A stretch of DNA of 64,000 nucleotides from G963422445 sp963422445 (GCA_963422445.2 OY729512.2:4216001-4280000); one strand, 5' to 3'; shown: positions 1 to 9,580, counted from the stretch's first letter. Made by a program: numbers and translations. Notes: a model not told the origin generated them from the sequence alone.

Positions 1-79
1 AAACCCAGGCCCTCGACAACAAAATCAGCCTCGAGAAGGCAAAAAACCGGTCGGGCCGGCAATTTTGCAAGAGGTTCCG
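1..79 (+). mobile_element. Right end of an IS element (second copy of the IS at 11062-12554)
   Basis: Bases 1-71 are identical to 12484-12554, the right end of the complete IS further in. The terminal inverted repeat at 61-79 (aattttgcaagaggttccg) is the reverse complement of the left terminus at 11062-11080. The body of this copy lies outside the window. Both copies have the same orientation, so the dihydroxyacetone/ABC operon lies between two direct IS copies. Confidence 0.85.
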
Positions 80-910
80 TTGACAGTCGATTTTGTCAGC
101 ACAACGCTTGAAGCAATCACTTTCTCATCTGACGGCATCAACAAGCGTCGACCCATATCCGGAACAACGTTGTCGTGGCAGCCGAACGATAGTCCCCTCG
201 GCTTCAGGACCGGCTGGCTCGGGGAACGCAAAAGCATTCTCGGCAGTTCGGCCTCGCGTACATTCGGACACATCTCGGCCAATGGCGGATTTGCCGGCGT
301 CACAACCAGATTTGATCTTGGCAAATGGTCGTTGGGCAGGTTTGCGGAGTTGGGTTTTGTATCTCCGGTCCCCGTGACGGGCTTGTAACAGGGATATCGC
401 GTTTGACGACCGCGCCTTTTCCTTCGGTGCAATTCGGCTACTGGAAGAGAACACGACGTTATCGTTTTCTCTGTCACAACCGCTTCGGGTAGAAAATGGA
501 AAAGCTGAATTGTCTGTTCCGCTCGGACGCACTCGGGAGAGGCAAATTCTAAGGAACACGTGACGGTGAACCTCTCGCCCAGCGGGCGGCAGATTGATCT
601 CGCCACACACTGGAGCCGGAAACTGCGAAGCGGTAGTGAACTGCGCATCGGTGCGATCTTGGCCTCAATCCAGGTCATATCGCGGGTGTCGACCCGGAAC
701 TCTCACTTGCCAGTTGGAGACTTGCGTTCCGACGACAAGGACGAACACCTCCCTCGGACAGGCACGGCAACGGCATTCAATTCGAAATGGAGCGGTCGCG
801 CCCGGGTTCCCTGCCTGTTGCCGAACGACGAAAACCGCGGGACCAAAAATGCGCATCACGAAGACAGAAGATATATCTTTTCTATTCGATCGTTGAACAT
901 CATGAGAATA
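80..910. other. No convincing gene
   Basis: About 830 bases between the IS end and the alanine-racemase-like gene. Several reading frames are open on both strands but none gives a protein I recognise with confidence. A plus-strand frame at about 200-388 faintly resembles the C-terminal end of a serine hydrolase (a W-L-G-E stretch followed by an F-G-H motif). This is too weak to call and may be the remnant of a gene cut by the IS. Confidence 0.4.
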
Positions 911-1966
911 TCATTGATTCCGGCCCCACCAGACTGCCATATCCTCAAGGCTGATCTTTCGGCTACCACTCTCACCGATGATTACAACCTCCTCACCGAG
1001 CTGCGGATCCGGCACATCGGAGAGATCAAGCACGCAGTGTTCGAGCGACACATCGAGAATCGGCGCCTTCGCACCCCGGACTAACATATGCGCTGATTTC
1101 TCCTGTAACGGCGGGCGATTACCTTGCAACCGGCCAAACGGCACAACGCCGGTCATATCCGTAACACGGCTGGCATACCGTCCTTCATGACCCGGTGTCC
1201 GGTCAGCGGCATTCGGCGAGACATGGATCAATCTGGTCACAAGTCTGGACATGACCGGCTGGAAGCCCGTCATATCTGCCCCGTCGAATGGCGCATATCC
1301 ATAGAGAATGCCGCCAGGACAGACTGCCGTGCAACGATCCTGGAACCCGGCCATGATACTGGCGCTCGCGCCGATTTGTGTCACCGGCGCCGAAACCCCA
1401 TCCCTCTCCAGAGCCGCAACAAGGTCATCAAACCGGACCGTTCGCGCCCTGGCCCAATCCCGGCCTTCTACATCGGCAAACGGCAAGTGACTGTAAATCC
1501 CGACGATCTCGATATCTGCCCAGCGCGCTGTCTCGATAATGAAGCGTCGGGCTTCGGAAAGCGGGAGTCCCAGGCGGCCCAGACCACAATCGACCTTGAT
1601 GAACACCGGAAACGGCGAGCCGCCGGCATTCGCAGCCGCATCCGCCATCTCCCGGTTGTGAATTGTGGCAATCAGATTGAACCGGCGAAACTCGGAAAGA
1701 ACCGGCGGTAACGACGTTCCGAACATGAGAATTGGTGTCTCGATACCGGCTTCCCGCATCGCTACAGCATCGGCAAGCGAACCTGTAGCGAGCATTTCGA
1801 CTCCCGCGGTGGCGAGCTGGCGTGCGACCGGCACGATCCCGTGTCCGTAAGCATTAGCCTTGAGCGACGCGATGATTGACTTCGAAGGCCCGATCCGTTT
1901 GCGCAACGCCGCAAGGTTGCCACCCAGGGCATCAAGATCAATATCAACCTGGTTGAGACCCGACAT
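911..1966 (-). CDS. Alanine-racemase-like PLP protein lacking standard catalytic residues
   Basis: A fold-III PLP protein of 351 residues. The PLP lysine is present at residue 36 in SLKANAYGHG, and the RLG motif is at 131. Two hallmarks of true alanine racemase are changed. The arginine that contacts the pyridine nitrogen is Cys216 (AVCPGG), and the catalytic tyrosine position (normally in a GYADG-type motif) reads FGRLQG, with Arg279. It is the last gene of the dhaKL/ABC operon, so it may act on a metabolite of that pathway instead of making D-alanine. I chose ATG 1966 over GTG 1975 because GGAG lies about 9 bases upstream of the ATG. An amino-acid racemase with altered specificity, or a non-racemase, are both possible. 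Confidence 0.7.
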   Translation of the reverse strand: MSGLNQVDIDLDALGGNLAALRKRIGPSKSIIASLKANAYGHGIVPVARQLATAGVEMLATGSLADAVAMREAGIETPILMFGTSLPPVLSEFRRFNLIATIHNREMADAAANAGGSPFPVFIKVDCGLGRLGLPLSEARRFIIETARWADIEIVGIYSHLPFADVEGRDWARARTVRFDDLVAALERDGVSAPVTQIGASASIMAGFQDRCTAVCPGGILYGYAPFDGADMTGFQPVMSRLVTRLIHVSPNAADRTPGHEGRYASRVTDMTGVVPFGRLQGNRPPLQEKSAHMLVRGAKAPILDVSLEHCVLDLSDVPDPQLGEEVVIIGESGSRKISLEDMAVWWGRNQ

Positions 1967-2029
1967 GGCAGGCACTCCGGCCTTCGGTGATCAAGGTTTA
2001 TCGCGTCCGGATCTCCCGGACGCCGCGGG

Positions 2030-2638
2030 TTAACGCCGCAAACCCTCCAGCAAGCTGCGGAAGGCAAGCATGCCGGGGTCGTCAAGGCCGATGGACTTTT
2101 CGCCGAACATGCGCGCCCGACCCTGCCGTGCCGGTTGCTTGCGCATGGCGTCGAGAGTCTCGGCCGTCGCCGCGAGAGCGGCATCAAGCAACGAATCGGG
2201 GTCATCCAGGCCTTTCGTCGCAGCGCTTGCCGCCGCGAGCGTATCAAGGACCGTTTTCTCGCCGCGCGCACCCTTTCCGCGCGCGATCATCGCCGTTTCC
2301 GCATCTTCAAGAACTTCCGTGAGTTCGGACCAGGGAACGGCATCACGTCCCTTGCACCGCTTCGCCGCCGCCATCAGACCCGTCGCAAGCAAGGTGCCGT
2401 AACTCGAACCGGAGATCCTGGTAAATGCTTGGGCACACCGCATCAGGGCCAGACCGAGATCATCGGGCAAGTCGTCAACGATCTCCAGCAACCCGCGGCC
2501 ACCTCGCTGCATCGTCACGCCGAGGTCGCCGTCACCAAGCCGGGCATCTGCCTCATTCAGAAACTCCGCCCGAACCTCGAGATGGGCTGCCAAACCCGGA
2601 ATCGCGGCCTTCAGTGCCGCTGTCGTAAGTTCGCTCAT
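2030..2638 (-). CDS. dhaL: Dihydroxyacetone kinase subunit DhaL
   Basis: The nucleotide-binding subunit of dihydroxyacetone (or related triose/tetrose) kinase, 202 residues, close to the roughly 210 of the family. The Mg-ADP-binding aspartates are all present in DARLGDGDLG (D31, D36, D38). Further family blocks are SGSSYGTLLATG near 76 and GEKTVLDTL in the middle; the C-terminal GRARMFGEKS block is shared with DhaL. It starts 6 bases after dhaK, so the two are translationally close. No DhaM or PTS gene is nearby, so the phosphate donor (ATP or a remote PTS) cannot be told from this window. Confidence 0.88.
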   Translation of the reverse strand: MSELTTAALKAAIPGLAAHLEVRAEFLNEADARLGDGDLGVTMQRGGRGLLEIVDDLPDDLGLALMRCAQAFTRISGSSYGTLLATGLMAAAKRCKGRDAVPWSELTEVLEDAETAMIARGKGARGEKTVLDTLAAASAATKGLDDPDSLLDAALAATAETLDAMRKQPARQGRARMFGEKSIGLDDPGMLAFRSLLEGLRR

Positions 2639-2644
2639 GTCCGC

Positions 2645-3637
2645 TCAGGTGGTCCAGAAGGCACAAGCCGCAGGCGCTCGCAGCAAGCCTTCCAGTTCGC
2701 CGTCAAGCCGGCAGAGAGTCAAGCTCGCGCCGGTCATCTCCATGGATGTCGCGTAGCGTCCGACCAATGGTATCGGGATGCTCACCCCGATATCTTCAAA
2801 CCGCACCTTTGCCCGCCGGTACATGATGTAAAGTTCTTCCGGCGGCGTCGCACCGAGACTGTTGACCAGCAAGGATACCCGTTCGCCCGAGCTCAGCGGC
2901 ATATCGGCGAGCAGGCGATCGATCATTTCGTCGGTGATCGCATCAGCCGGCTTCAGGTCAGCGCGCCAGATCCCCGGTTCGCCATGCAGCCCCATACCCA
3001 TTTCCATCTCGCTGTCACCAATCTCGAAAGTTGGCCGGCCAGCTTGCGGCACGGTACACGGCGTCAGAGCCATGCCGATGGACCGGCACGCGTCCGCAGT
3101 CTTCCGCGCAACTCTGGTAACCTCGGTCAGGTCGGCCATGGCTGCGGCGCTCGCGCCAGCGCATTTGAATGTGTAGACCATCCCGGCAACACCGCGACGC
3201 CGGTCCGCCTCCTCCGGCGGCGCCGAGGCAACATCATCGGTCAGCAGGACTGTGGTCGAGGCAATATCCTCCATCTCCAGCATCTCGCCGGCCATGTCGA
3301 AATTCATCACATCACCACCGTAGTTGCCGTAGATCCGGACAACCCCGGCACCGGCGTCTGCCGCCCGCATCGCAGCCATCATCTGCTCGACGGAAGGCGA
3401 GGCAAAAACATCGCCGATGGCAACAGCATCAAGCAGACCAGTACCGACATAGCCGGCAAAAATCGGCAAATGACCGGACCCGCCACCTGATACGATTCCG
3501 ACCTTCCCGGCTGTCGAATCCCCCGCCCGGACAATGACCCTCGGTTCCGGCTGAACATAGTATTCCGAATGCGCGGCGCAGAAACCGTCCAGCATCTCGT
3601 CGACGTAACCGAAGGGATCATTCAGTATCTTCTTCAT
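2645..3637 (-). CDS. dhaK: Dihydroxyacetone kinase subunit DhaK
   Basis: Substrate-binding subunit of dihydroxyacetone kinase, 330 residues. The residues that hold dihydroxyacetone in the well-studied family are at the expected positions: His56 (in GGGSGHLP), Asp109 (in GGDVMNF) and the covalent hemiaminal His218 (in GMGLHGEPG). GGGSGHEP is more usual, so the Glu-to-Leu change after His56 may hint at a different triose or tetrose. With DhaL it would phosphorylate the imported substrate in the cytoplasm. It lies between the binding-protein gene and dhaL in one minus-strand operon. Confidence 0.88.
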   Translation of the reverse strand: MKKILNDPFGYVDEMLDGFCAAHSEYYVQPEPRVIVRAGDSTAGKVGIVSGGGSGHLPIFAGYVGTGLLDAVAIGDVFASPSVEQMMAAMRAADAGAGVVRIYGNYGGDVMNFDMAGEMLEMEDIASTTVLLTDDVASAPPEEADRRRGVAGMVYTFKCAGASAAAMADLTEVTRVARKTADACRSIGMALTPCTVPQAGRPTFEIGDSEMEMGMGLHGEPGIWRADLKPADAITDEMIDRLLADMPLSSGERVSLLVNSLGATPPEELYIMYRRAKVRFEDIGVSIPIPLVGRYATSMEMTGASLTLCRLDGELEGLLRAPAACAFWTT

Positions 3638-3780
3638 CGCTCATATCCTGTAACTTACCAGCCCGCCACGGCGCTCGCCATGCAAACACCACTCCGGGCG
3701 CCAGCGGCAGCGTCTCTCCGGTCAACATGTCCCGGTCAGGTCACCCGCGCCCGGGCTGCTCCGGTCAGCGCAACGAACAG

Positions 3781-3811
3781 CGCATCATCCCGCGAACGGC
3801 GGGATGATGCG
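3781..3811 (-). terminator. Strong hairpin between binding-protein gene and dhaK
   Basis: A perfect 13-bp stem (cgcatcatcccgc pairing with gcgggatgatgcg) around a 5-base loop, in the 188-base gap of the operon. No U-run follows on the minus strand. It is therefore more likely an mRNA stabiliser or partial attenuator that keeps binding-protein mRNA abundant than a full terminator. Confidence 0.6.
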
Positions 3812-3825
3812 CTGAACGCGACAGA

Positions 3826-5364
3826 TCAGATCTTGTAGCCAAGCGCCCGTGCGCCCTCGACAAAGTTGCGGTACTGACGCTTTTGGCTGTCAAGGCCGAG
3901 TTTCTGGGCAATCTTGGTCCATTCCTCGGCCGCTTCGTCAAGCGCCTGCTGACTCGTCAATTCGCCCGACACGGTCTTGGAGATGTTGCGCCCGAGGGCA
4001 TCGGCATATTCCGGGGTCCCTTCCCAGAAGAACTGCGGATACCCGACTTCGACATTGGCAAGCCCGGCATCGAGATGATTCTTTGCCGTCTCGAAATTCT
4101 TGAAGATACCGGCATTCGTCGACCACAAATCGTTGTCTGTACCGCGTTGCGGGTTCGGCTGGAGATAGAGCTGCGCCGCCGCATCACCATAATGCGACTT
4201 GCCATAAGGATCGGAGCCACAATACTCGTCTGCAACCATCTCGTTAGAATAGTCCGGGTGTGACATCCGATAGATGAAGTAGAATGCCGCATCCTTAACG
4301 TCCTGCGGAATGTTCTTCGGAATCGATGCCGTCCGGCACCACAGCGAGATTGCCCGGTTGGTGATCGAACCGTCATCGTTCTTCCACCCCGGCACGATGG
4401 CGCCGCGCTGGTCTTCCGCCAGTTCCGGACCCTGCTGCTGCACCGTGAACTCGGACAAATCGATCCACCAGACCGACATCACGTCGGACCCCGACTGCCA
4501 GCGCTGAATGGTCGTACCGATATCCATCGCTTCGGCGCCTGGCGGACCGAACTTGATGATCTCCTTGTAGATATCGAGACTTTCAGCAGCCTTACCCTGG
4601 TTGATCGTCGGGTTCATGTTTTCGTCGAAATAGTTCACCCCGGCTGACGCCGCGATATCCATCCAGAACCCCCAGCCGAAATTCGGCGGATTGACAACCA
4701 TCGAACTTCCGTAGACGCCCTGGCTGCTCAACTCCTCGGTGAAAAACTGGGTTGCGTCAACGAAATCCAACCAGGTTTTCGGCACTTCGAGGTTCCGCTG
4801 GAAACGCTTGGAGAACTTCCTCTGCAACTCCGGATCCTGGAAGTAGCTGTTGCGGTAATGCAGGATATGGATGTCACCATCCAGCATGACACCATACGTC
4901 TTGTTGTCCCACTTGGTGTAGAATTCGCGATAGGCCGGCATCACCCAGTCGAGATAGTCCTGACTACCAGCGTATTGAGCGAAATAATCATCCAGCGGCT
5001 CAAGCTGCCCGGTCTCGGCAAAAGCGCCGAAGAACAGGCTGGGAAACTGCACCCAGTCGAACCGCGGGCGCTTGGAAAGCAACTGCGGCAGGATCTTTGC
5101 GACGGCATCACCGCCATCATAGCTTTCGCGGCTCTTGATCCCGACACCGGCCTCCTTCATCAGATGCGGCGACAACCAGAGCGGCGAATGCAACCAGTTG
5201 CTGTCCTGGAAATAGGTCAGCTCAATGTCTTTGAACAGTTTCTTCCCTGGCGGAACCGCGGTTCTGCCGAACGATGTCGCCGGCATCAACCCCCCAGCCG
5301 CAGCCGCACCGGCCGCCGCGCTCTGCAGAAACTTCCGCCGAGTCAAACCACTAAACAGACCCAT
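3826..5364 (-). CDS. Tat-exported ABC transporter solute-binding protein
   Basis: A family-1 type extracellular solute-binding protein of 512 residues. The N-terminus has a twin-arginine signal (TRRKFLQSAAAG at residues 8-19), followed by an alanine-rich hydrophobic stretch, so the protein is probably exported folded to the periplasm. GAGGAGG precedes the ATG. It lies directly downstream of two permease and two ATPase genes and upstream of dhaKL. A binding protein with two permeases and two different ATPases matches the layout of the rhizobial glycerol transporter GlpSTPQV. A glycerol, dihydroxyacetone or C4-polyol substrate is my inference. Confidence 0.85.
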   Translation of the reverse strand: MGLFSGLTRRKFLQSAAAGAAAAGGLMPATSFGRTAVPPGKKLFKDIELTYFQDSNWLHSPLWLSPHLMKEAGVGIKSRESYDGGDAVAKILPQLLSKRPRFDWVQFPSLFFGAFAETGQLEPLDDYFAQYAGSQDYLDWVMPAYREFYTKWDNKTYGVMLDGDIHILHYRNSYFQDPELQRKFSKRFQRNLEVPKTWLDFVDATQFFTEELSSQGVYGSSMVVNPPNFGWGFWMDIAASAGVNYFDENMNPTINQGKAAESLDIYKEIIKFGPPGAEAMDIGTTIQRWQSGSDVMSVWWIDLSEFTVQQQGPELAEDQRGAIVPGWKNDDGSITNRAISLWCRTASIPKNIPQDVKDAAFYFIYRMSHPDYSNEMVADEYCGSDPYGKSHYGDAAAQLYLQPNPQRGTDNDLWSTNAGIFKNFETAKNHLDAGLANVEVGYPQFFWEGTPEYADALGRNISKTVSGELTSQQALDEAAEEWTKIAQKLGLDSQKRQYRNFVEGARALGYKI

Positions 5365-5436
5365 CGCTTTCCTCCTCGCTCGTTGCCGACCTTGCGGCCG
5401 ATCAGATGATTACGACGACCGTACCGACATTCACGG

Positions 5437-6543
5437 TCACAGAATGATCGACCCAGTCTCGCTATCGAATACCATGACAGTCTCCGGCGCATAGTCAACC
5501 TGTACCCGTTGCCCATGCACAGCGTTGTTGTCGGGATCGACGATAGCCTGGAACCTGTGCTCCCCGCTAGCCAATGTCAGGATCGATCGCTCTCCGAGAT
5601 ACTCGTTGACCGCGACCTCGGCTGATAGCGACGACAACAGGCCGGTGTCACCGAGGACCAGCGATTGCGGCCGGAGTCCAACCTTCAATCCTGTCTGCCC
5701 GTGATTTTGCAGCCGTTCGGCGTGGCCCGCCGTGGGTCGGAACCTCAAAGCCGACCCGGGCACCGCGAGGATGATGCCATGATCATCCCTGGTCAGTTCG
5801 ACATCGAAAAAATTGGTCGGAGGCTCGCCGATGAAATCCGCAACGAACATGTTGGCCGGACGATCGTAAAGATCGTTCCGGGTTCCGATCTGCTGCAGGG
5901 CGGCATTACTCATTACCGCCACCCGATCCGCCAGTGCTAGAGCCTCCGACTGATCATGGGTGACGTAAATCATGGTCTTCTTCAGCTCTTGATGGATGGT
6001 CTTCAGTTCGAACAGCATCTGAAACTTGAGATGTGCATCGATATGACTCATGACCTCGTCGAGGATGAAGACGGCCGGATCACGGATGAGAGCCCGGCCA
6101 AGACTGACCCGCTGCTGCTGGCCACCGGACAACGCTGCCGGTCGCTGGTCAAGAATATCGGCAATGCGCAGGATTTCAGCGATGTCACGGGCCTTGCGCT
6201 TGCGCTCGGCAATCGGCAGACCACGCACCTGGAGGGGGAATGCGAGATTCTCCTCGACCGTGAAGTTCGGATACAACGCGTAGGTCTCGAAGGCCATCGC
6301 GACGTTGCGGGCTTGCGGATCCAGAGCGTTGACAACAACATCGTCGAAACTGATTTCGCCCGACGTGATATCTTCCAGACCGACAATCATGCGCAGGGTC
6401 GATGTCTTGCCACAGCCGGACGGTCCCAGCAGGGCCAGAAACTCGCCATTATCAACGGTCAAATTCAGATCACGGACCGCATGCACATCGTCACGGCCCG
6501 AACGGTAGATCTTGTTGACATCCTTCAGTGAAACCCGCGCCAT
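5437..6543 (-). CDS. ABC transporter ATPase (first of a pair)
   Basis: A MalK/UgpC-type ATPase of 368 residues. Walker A is GPSGCGKTS at 40-48, the signature is LSGGQQQR, and Walker B runs into DEVMSHIDA where DEPLSNLDA is usual. The C-terminal part is the regulatory OB-fold type (GLRPQSL). The switch-type histidine follows as THDQSEA. The changed D-loop region may mark a non-equivalent site in a heterodimer with the ATPase encoded 3 bases upstream. It would power the two permeases at the membrane. Confidence 0.88.
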   Translation of the reverse strand: MARVSLKDVNKIYRSGRDDVHAVRDLNLTVDNGEFLALLGPSGCGKTSTLRMIVGLEDITSGEISFDDVVVNALDPQARNVAMAFETYALYPNFTVEENLAFPLQVRGLPIAERKRKARDIAEILRIADILDQRPAALSGGQQQRVSLGRALIRDPAVFILDEVMSHIDAHLKFQMLFELKTIHQELKKTMIYVTHDQSEALALADRVAVMSNAALQQIGTRNDLYDRPANMFVADFIGEPPTNFFDVELTRDDHGIILAVPGSALRFRPTAGHAERLQNHGQTGLKVGLRPQSLVLGDTGLLSSLSAEVAVNEYLGERSILTLASGEHRFQAIVDPDNNAVHGQRVQVDYAPETVMVFDSETGSIIL

Positions 6544-6546
6544 CGC

Positions 6547-7656
6547 TCAATCCGGCATCACGTTGCGACCGTTTTCCGCATCAAAATAAAGGAACGCGTC
6601 TTCGCGGAATCGAAGGCGCACCGTTTCGCCTGACCGGTAAACAATATCCGGCGATGTCAGCGAGGTCAGGCGCAACCCGTCGGATTCGGCGACAACGACC
6701 CCGGCCGCGCCCAACGGCTCACAAATGACCACGCTGGCCGCTATCCCGGCCTCATCTTCGGCAGCCGAGTCAGCCCGCCGGATCTCGATATGTTGAGGCC
6801 GGATCCCAACGGTGATCCGCCTGTCCCTGCGACCGGAAAACACCGCGGCCTGCGATGCTGTCATCGGCAGCGAAAGACATCCTGTCGCGGTCGTGACGCA
6901 CAACCGGTCACCCGTTGAGGCAAGGGCAGCATCTATGACATTGATCGTCGGCTGGCCCAGATGACTGGCCACGAAGACATGTTGCGGGCGTTCGAAAATC
7001 TCCCGCGCCGTACCGATCTGCAAAAGCCCGCCACCACCCATCACCCCGATGCGATCGCCAAGCGACAGGGCTTCGGCATAGTCATGCGTCACATAGAGCG
7101 TCGCAACAGACCTCAGTGCTTCCAACGTATGAAACTGCAGTCGCAGTTCGTGACGGATCCGGGCATCGAGATGGCTGATCGGCTCATCGAGCAGGAAGAC
7201 ATCCGGATTGGCCACCAGCGTGCGGCCGAGCGCCGTACGCTGCTTCTGACCGCCCGAAATCTCGCCAGGACGCCGGTTCAGCAAAGGCTCGATGCGCAGC
7301 AGGCGTGTCACGGCGTGAACAGTCTCGGTGATCGTCTCCCGGCTCATCCGCCGCGCCCGCAAGGGACTGGCGATGTTTTCGAAAACCGTGAGATGCGGGT
7401 AAAGGGCGTAACTCTCGAAGGTCATCGCCACGTTGCGGCGATAAGGCGGCAAACCCGTAAGGTCACGACCGCCAACCCGGATCGTGCCGGCATCGGCCCG
7501 TTCCAAGCCTGCAACGAGACGGAGTAATGTCGTTTTGCCGATGCCGCTTGGTCCGACCACGACAAAAAACTCGCCATCTTCCACCGTCAGATCAAGGCGA
7601 TCGATGACGGGGAAGTCCCATCCCTTGCACAGACCTTCTATTTCCAGCCGTGCCAT
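6547..7656 (-). CDS. ABC transporter ATPase (second of a pair)
   Basis: A second MalK-like ATPase, 369 residues, with Walker A GPSGIGKTT at 35-43, signature ISGGQKQR, Walker B with DEPISHLDA and switch histidine in THDYAEA. The C-terminal domain has the GIRPQHI motif of the carbohydrate-uptake subfamily. It lies 3 bases downstream of the MalG-type permease gene and 3 bases upstream of its partner ATPase. Two distinct ATPases in a CUT1-type system are uncommon and favour a GlpS/GlpT-like heterodimer. Confidence 0.88.
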   Translation of the reverse strand: MARLEIEGLCKGWDFPVIDRLDLTVEDGEFFVVVGPSGIGKTTLLRLVAGLERADAGTIRVGGRDLTGLPPYRRNVAMTFESYALYPHLTVFENIASPLRARRMSRETITETVHAVTRLLRIEPLLNRRPGEISGGQKQRTALGRTLVANPDVFLLDEPISHLDARIRHELRLQFHTLEALRSVATLYVTHDYAEALSLGDRIGVMGGGGLLQIGTAREIFERPQHVFVASHLGQPTINVIDAALASTGDRLCVTTATGCLSLPMTASQAAVFSGRRDRRITVGIRPQHIEIRRADSAAEDEAGIAASVVICEPLGAAGVVVAESDGLRLTSLTSPDIVYRSGETVRLRFREDAFLYFDAENGRNVMPD

Positions 7657-7659
7657 CGT

Positions 7660-8499
7660 CTACCCCTTGACCACACCGAGCGACAAGCCACGCACCATGT
7701 AGCGTCGCAACAGAATGAACAGGATAACCGGCGGCAGCATCGCGATCAGGCTGAAGGCCATCTGCAAATTCCACAATGTCTGGCTGCCATGGGTGAAGGT
7801 CGGGATGACGATCGTAAAGGTGCGGACATCGGTACCGACCAGCAAATTGGCGAACAGATATTCGTTCCAGGCGAATATCCAGCACAACATCGCCACCGAG
7901 ATCATTCCCGGCAGCACCAGCGGCAAGGTGACCTTGAAGAACGCTCGCATCGGCGTATAGCCATCGAGATAGGCTGCCTCCTCCAGTTCACGCGGGGTAT
8001 CCCGGAAGAAGACCATCATCAACCAGGTCGCCAGCGGCATGTTGAAAACCAGATAGAGAATGATCAGGGACAGATGACTGTCGGTCCCCCACGGTGTCGC
8101 ATCAAACAGGAAAAACATCGGCAGTACGACGGCAACGGGCGGAAACATCCGGTTTGACAGCACCCAGAATGCGAGGTTTTCGCCACCGGCCTGGCGCGGG
8201 AAACGTGCGAAAGCATAGCCAGCCAACGTGCCGAGCAGGAGCGACGCCACGGTATTGCCGGTGGCGATGATGAAACTGTCCAGCAAGGCGTTAAAATTCG
8301 AGGCCTCGGCAAAGACCGCGGCGAAGTTTTCCGGATGCCAGACCTCCGGCCAGAAGGTCGGTACGGTCCGATTGGTCTCGGCGGCCGATTTGAAAGCCGT
8401 GATGATCTGCCAATAGAACGGAAACAGCGTGATCAACAGCCAGCCTGCCATGAGCAGCAGAAACAAGCCTCTGACCAGACGGTAGTTCGAAACGCTCAT
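7660..8499 (-). CDS. ABC transporter permease, MalG type
   Basis: An inner-membrane permease of 279 residues with about six hydrophobic segments. The EAA loop that docks to the ATPase is visible as EEAAYLDGY, followed by KVTLPLVLPG. I place the start at ATG 8499 and not the upstream TTG at 8517, because GAGG lies 8 bases before this ATG. It begins 10 bases after the MalF-type gene and ends 3 bases before the first ATPase gene. Confidence 0.87.
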   Translation of the reverse strand: MSVSNYRLVRGLFLLLMAGWLLITLFPFYWQIITAFKSAAETNRTVPTFWPEVWHPENFAAVFAEASNFNALLDSFIIATGNTVASLLLGTLAGYAFARFPRQAGGENLAFWVLSNRMFPPVAVVLPMFFLFDATPWGTDSHLSLIILYLVFNMPLATWLMMVFFRDTPRELEEAAYLDGYTPMRAFFKVTLPLVLPGMISVAMLCWIFAWNEYLFANLLVGTDVRTFTIVIPTFTHGSQTLWNLQMAFSLIAMLPPVILFILLRRYMVRGLSLGVVKG

Positions 8500-8509
8500 G
8501 CCGCCGTCC

Positions 8510-9580
8510 TCATGCAAAACCCTGCGCCCGAAGGACTTTCTTGAGATATTTCAGGAACAGCGTGATGAGCACCGCCGATACGATGAAGATCACAATCGCA
8601 TAGGCCGCCGCTTCGCCGATCGAAAACTCCCGTATGCCCCGTTGAAATGCGATATAGGCTGGCAGTTCGGAGGATTGCGCCGGACCGCCGGAGGTCATGA
8701 TGAACACTAGGTCGACAAACTTGAAGGCATCCATGAACCGGACGATGAAAGCGATGGCGATCACCTCCTTCAGCATCGGCAAGGTGACCCGCCGCAACGT
8801 CGTCCACGCTCCGGCCCCGTCAACCCTGGCGGCTTCATAGACAGCGGGCGGCAACGAGACCCTGCCCGAATAGACGATCAGAAACGGCAGCGCGGTCCAG
8901 TTCCAGGTATCGGCAATGATGATCGTCCAGAGCGACAGGCCGGCATTGAACCATTCGATATGGCTGCCGATGAGCCCGAAATTCAGCAGCGCCTGGTTGA
9001 TCGCACCATTCGACGGGGTCAACAAGAACTTCCACAATACACCGACAATGGACGGCGGTAGCATCATGGGCAGAACAAAGGCAATAAGCAGGATGATGCG
9101 CAACAACTCGTTTTTCACGAGTTCGTAGAGCAGAAGCGCCAGCATGCTACCGAGGAGAACCTGCAGACAGGCGCCGAAGGTGAGGTAGAGGCCAAGATGG
9201 ATGACGGAGTCGCCGAAACGTTCGGATCCAAGAACAGTCTGGAAGTTCTCGAAGCCGATATAGTTCCAGTTACCCTGGAACAGCCGCATCATGTTTGTGT
9301 CATGCAGCGCGTGATAAAACATCCAGATTGTCGGATAGACGACAATACAGAACAGCACCAGTACCGGCAGGCCGACCAGCGCCAGAGGCACCCACCGCGC
9401 CACAATCAGATTGGCCCGAGGCTTGCGGTCCCTGAACCAGTCCGGCCACGCAGCCGGGTCATTACGGTCGAACTCGAGGCCGGCGATCTTGTGGTTGGCA
9501 GGTCTAGATCCGACAGGTTCGGCCGTGATGTCACTGTCGACCATCAACGCAGCTACCGACCGCGCCGCGGGGCCGTCCAC
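8510..9580 (-). CDS. ABC transporter permease, MalF type
   Basis: An inner-membrane permease of 356 residues, first gene of the operon. It has a long cytoplasmic N-terminus before the first membrane segment, then about six hydrophobic helices. The EAA loop reads YEAARVDGAG, then RRVTLPML. A GTG start at 9580 has GGAG about 9 bases upstream; ATG 9544 is an alternative that would drop 12 residues. It would form the membrane channel together with the MalG-type partner. Confidence 0.85.
   Translation of the reverse strand: MDGPAARSVAALMVDSDITAEPVGSRPANHKIAGLEFDRNDPAAWPDWFRDRKPRANLIVARWVPLALVGLPVLVLFCIVVYPTIWMFYHALHDTNMMRLFQGNWNYIGFENFQTVLGSERFGDSVIHLGLYLTFGACLQVLLGSMLALLLYELVKNELLRIILLIAFVLPMMLPPSIVGVLWKFLLTPSNGAINQALLNFGLIGSHIEWFNAGLSLWTIIIADTWNWTALPFLIVYSGRVSLPPAVYEAARVDGAGAWTTLRRVTLPMLKEVIAIAFIVRFMDAFKFVDLVFIMTSGGPAQSSELPAYIAFQRGIREFSIGEAAAYAIVIFIVSAVLITLFLKYLKKVLRAQGFA

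Noticed and set aside
80..400. Possible serine hydrolase fragment
   Set aside because: Only a few motif-like residues (W-L-G-E and F-G-H) in a 107-codon frame; not enough to support a call.
2135..3490. 451-codon open frame on the plus strand across dhaL and dhaK
   Set aside because: The opposite strand carries DhaK and DhaL with all expected active-site residues.
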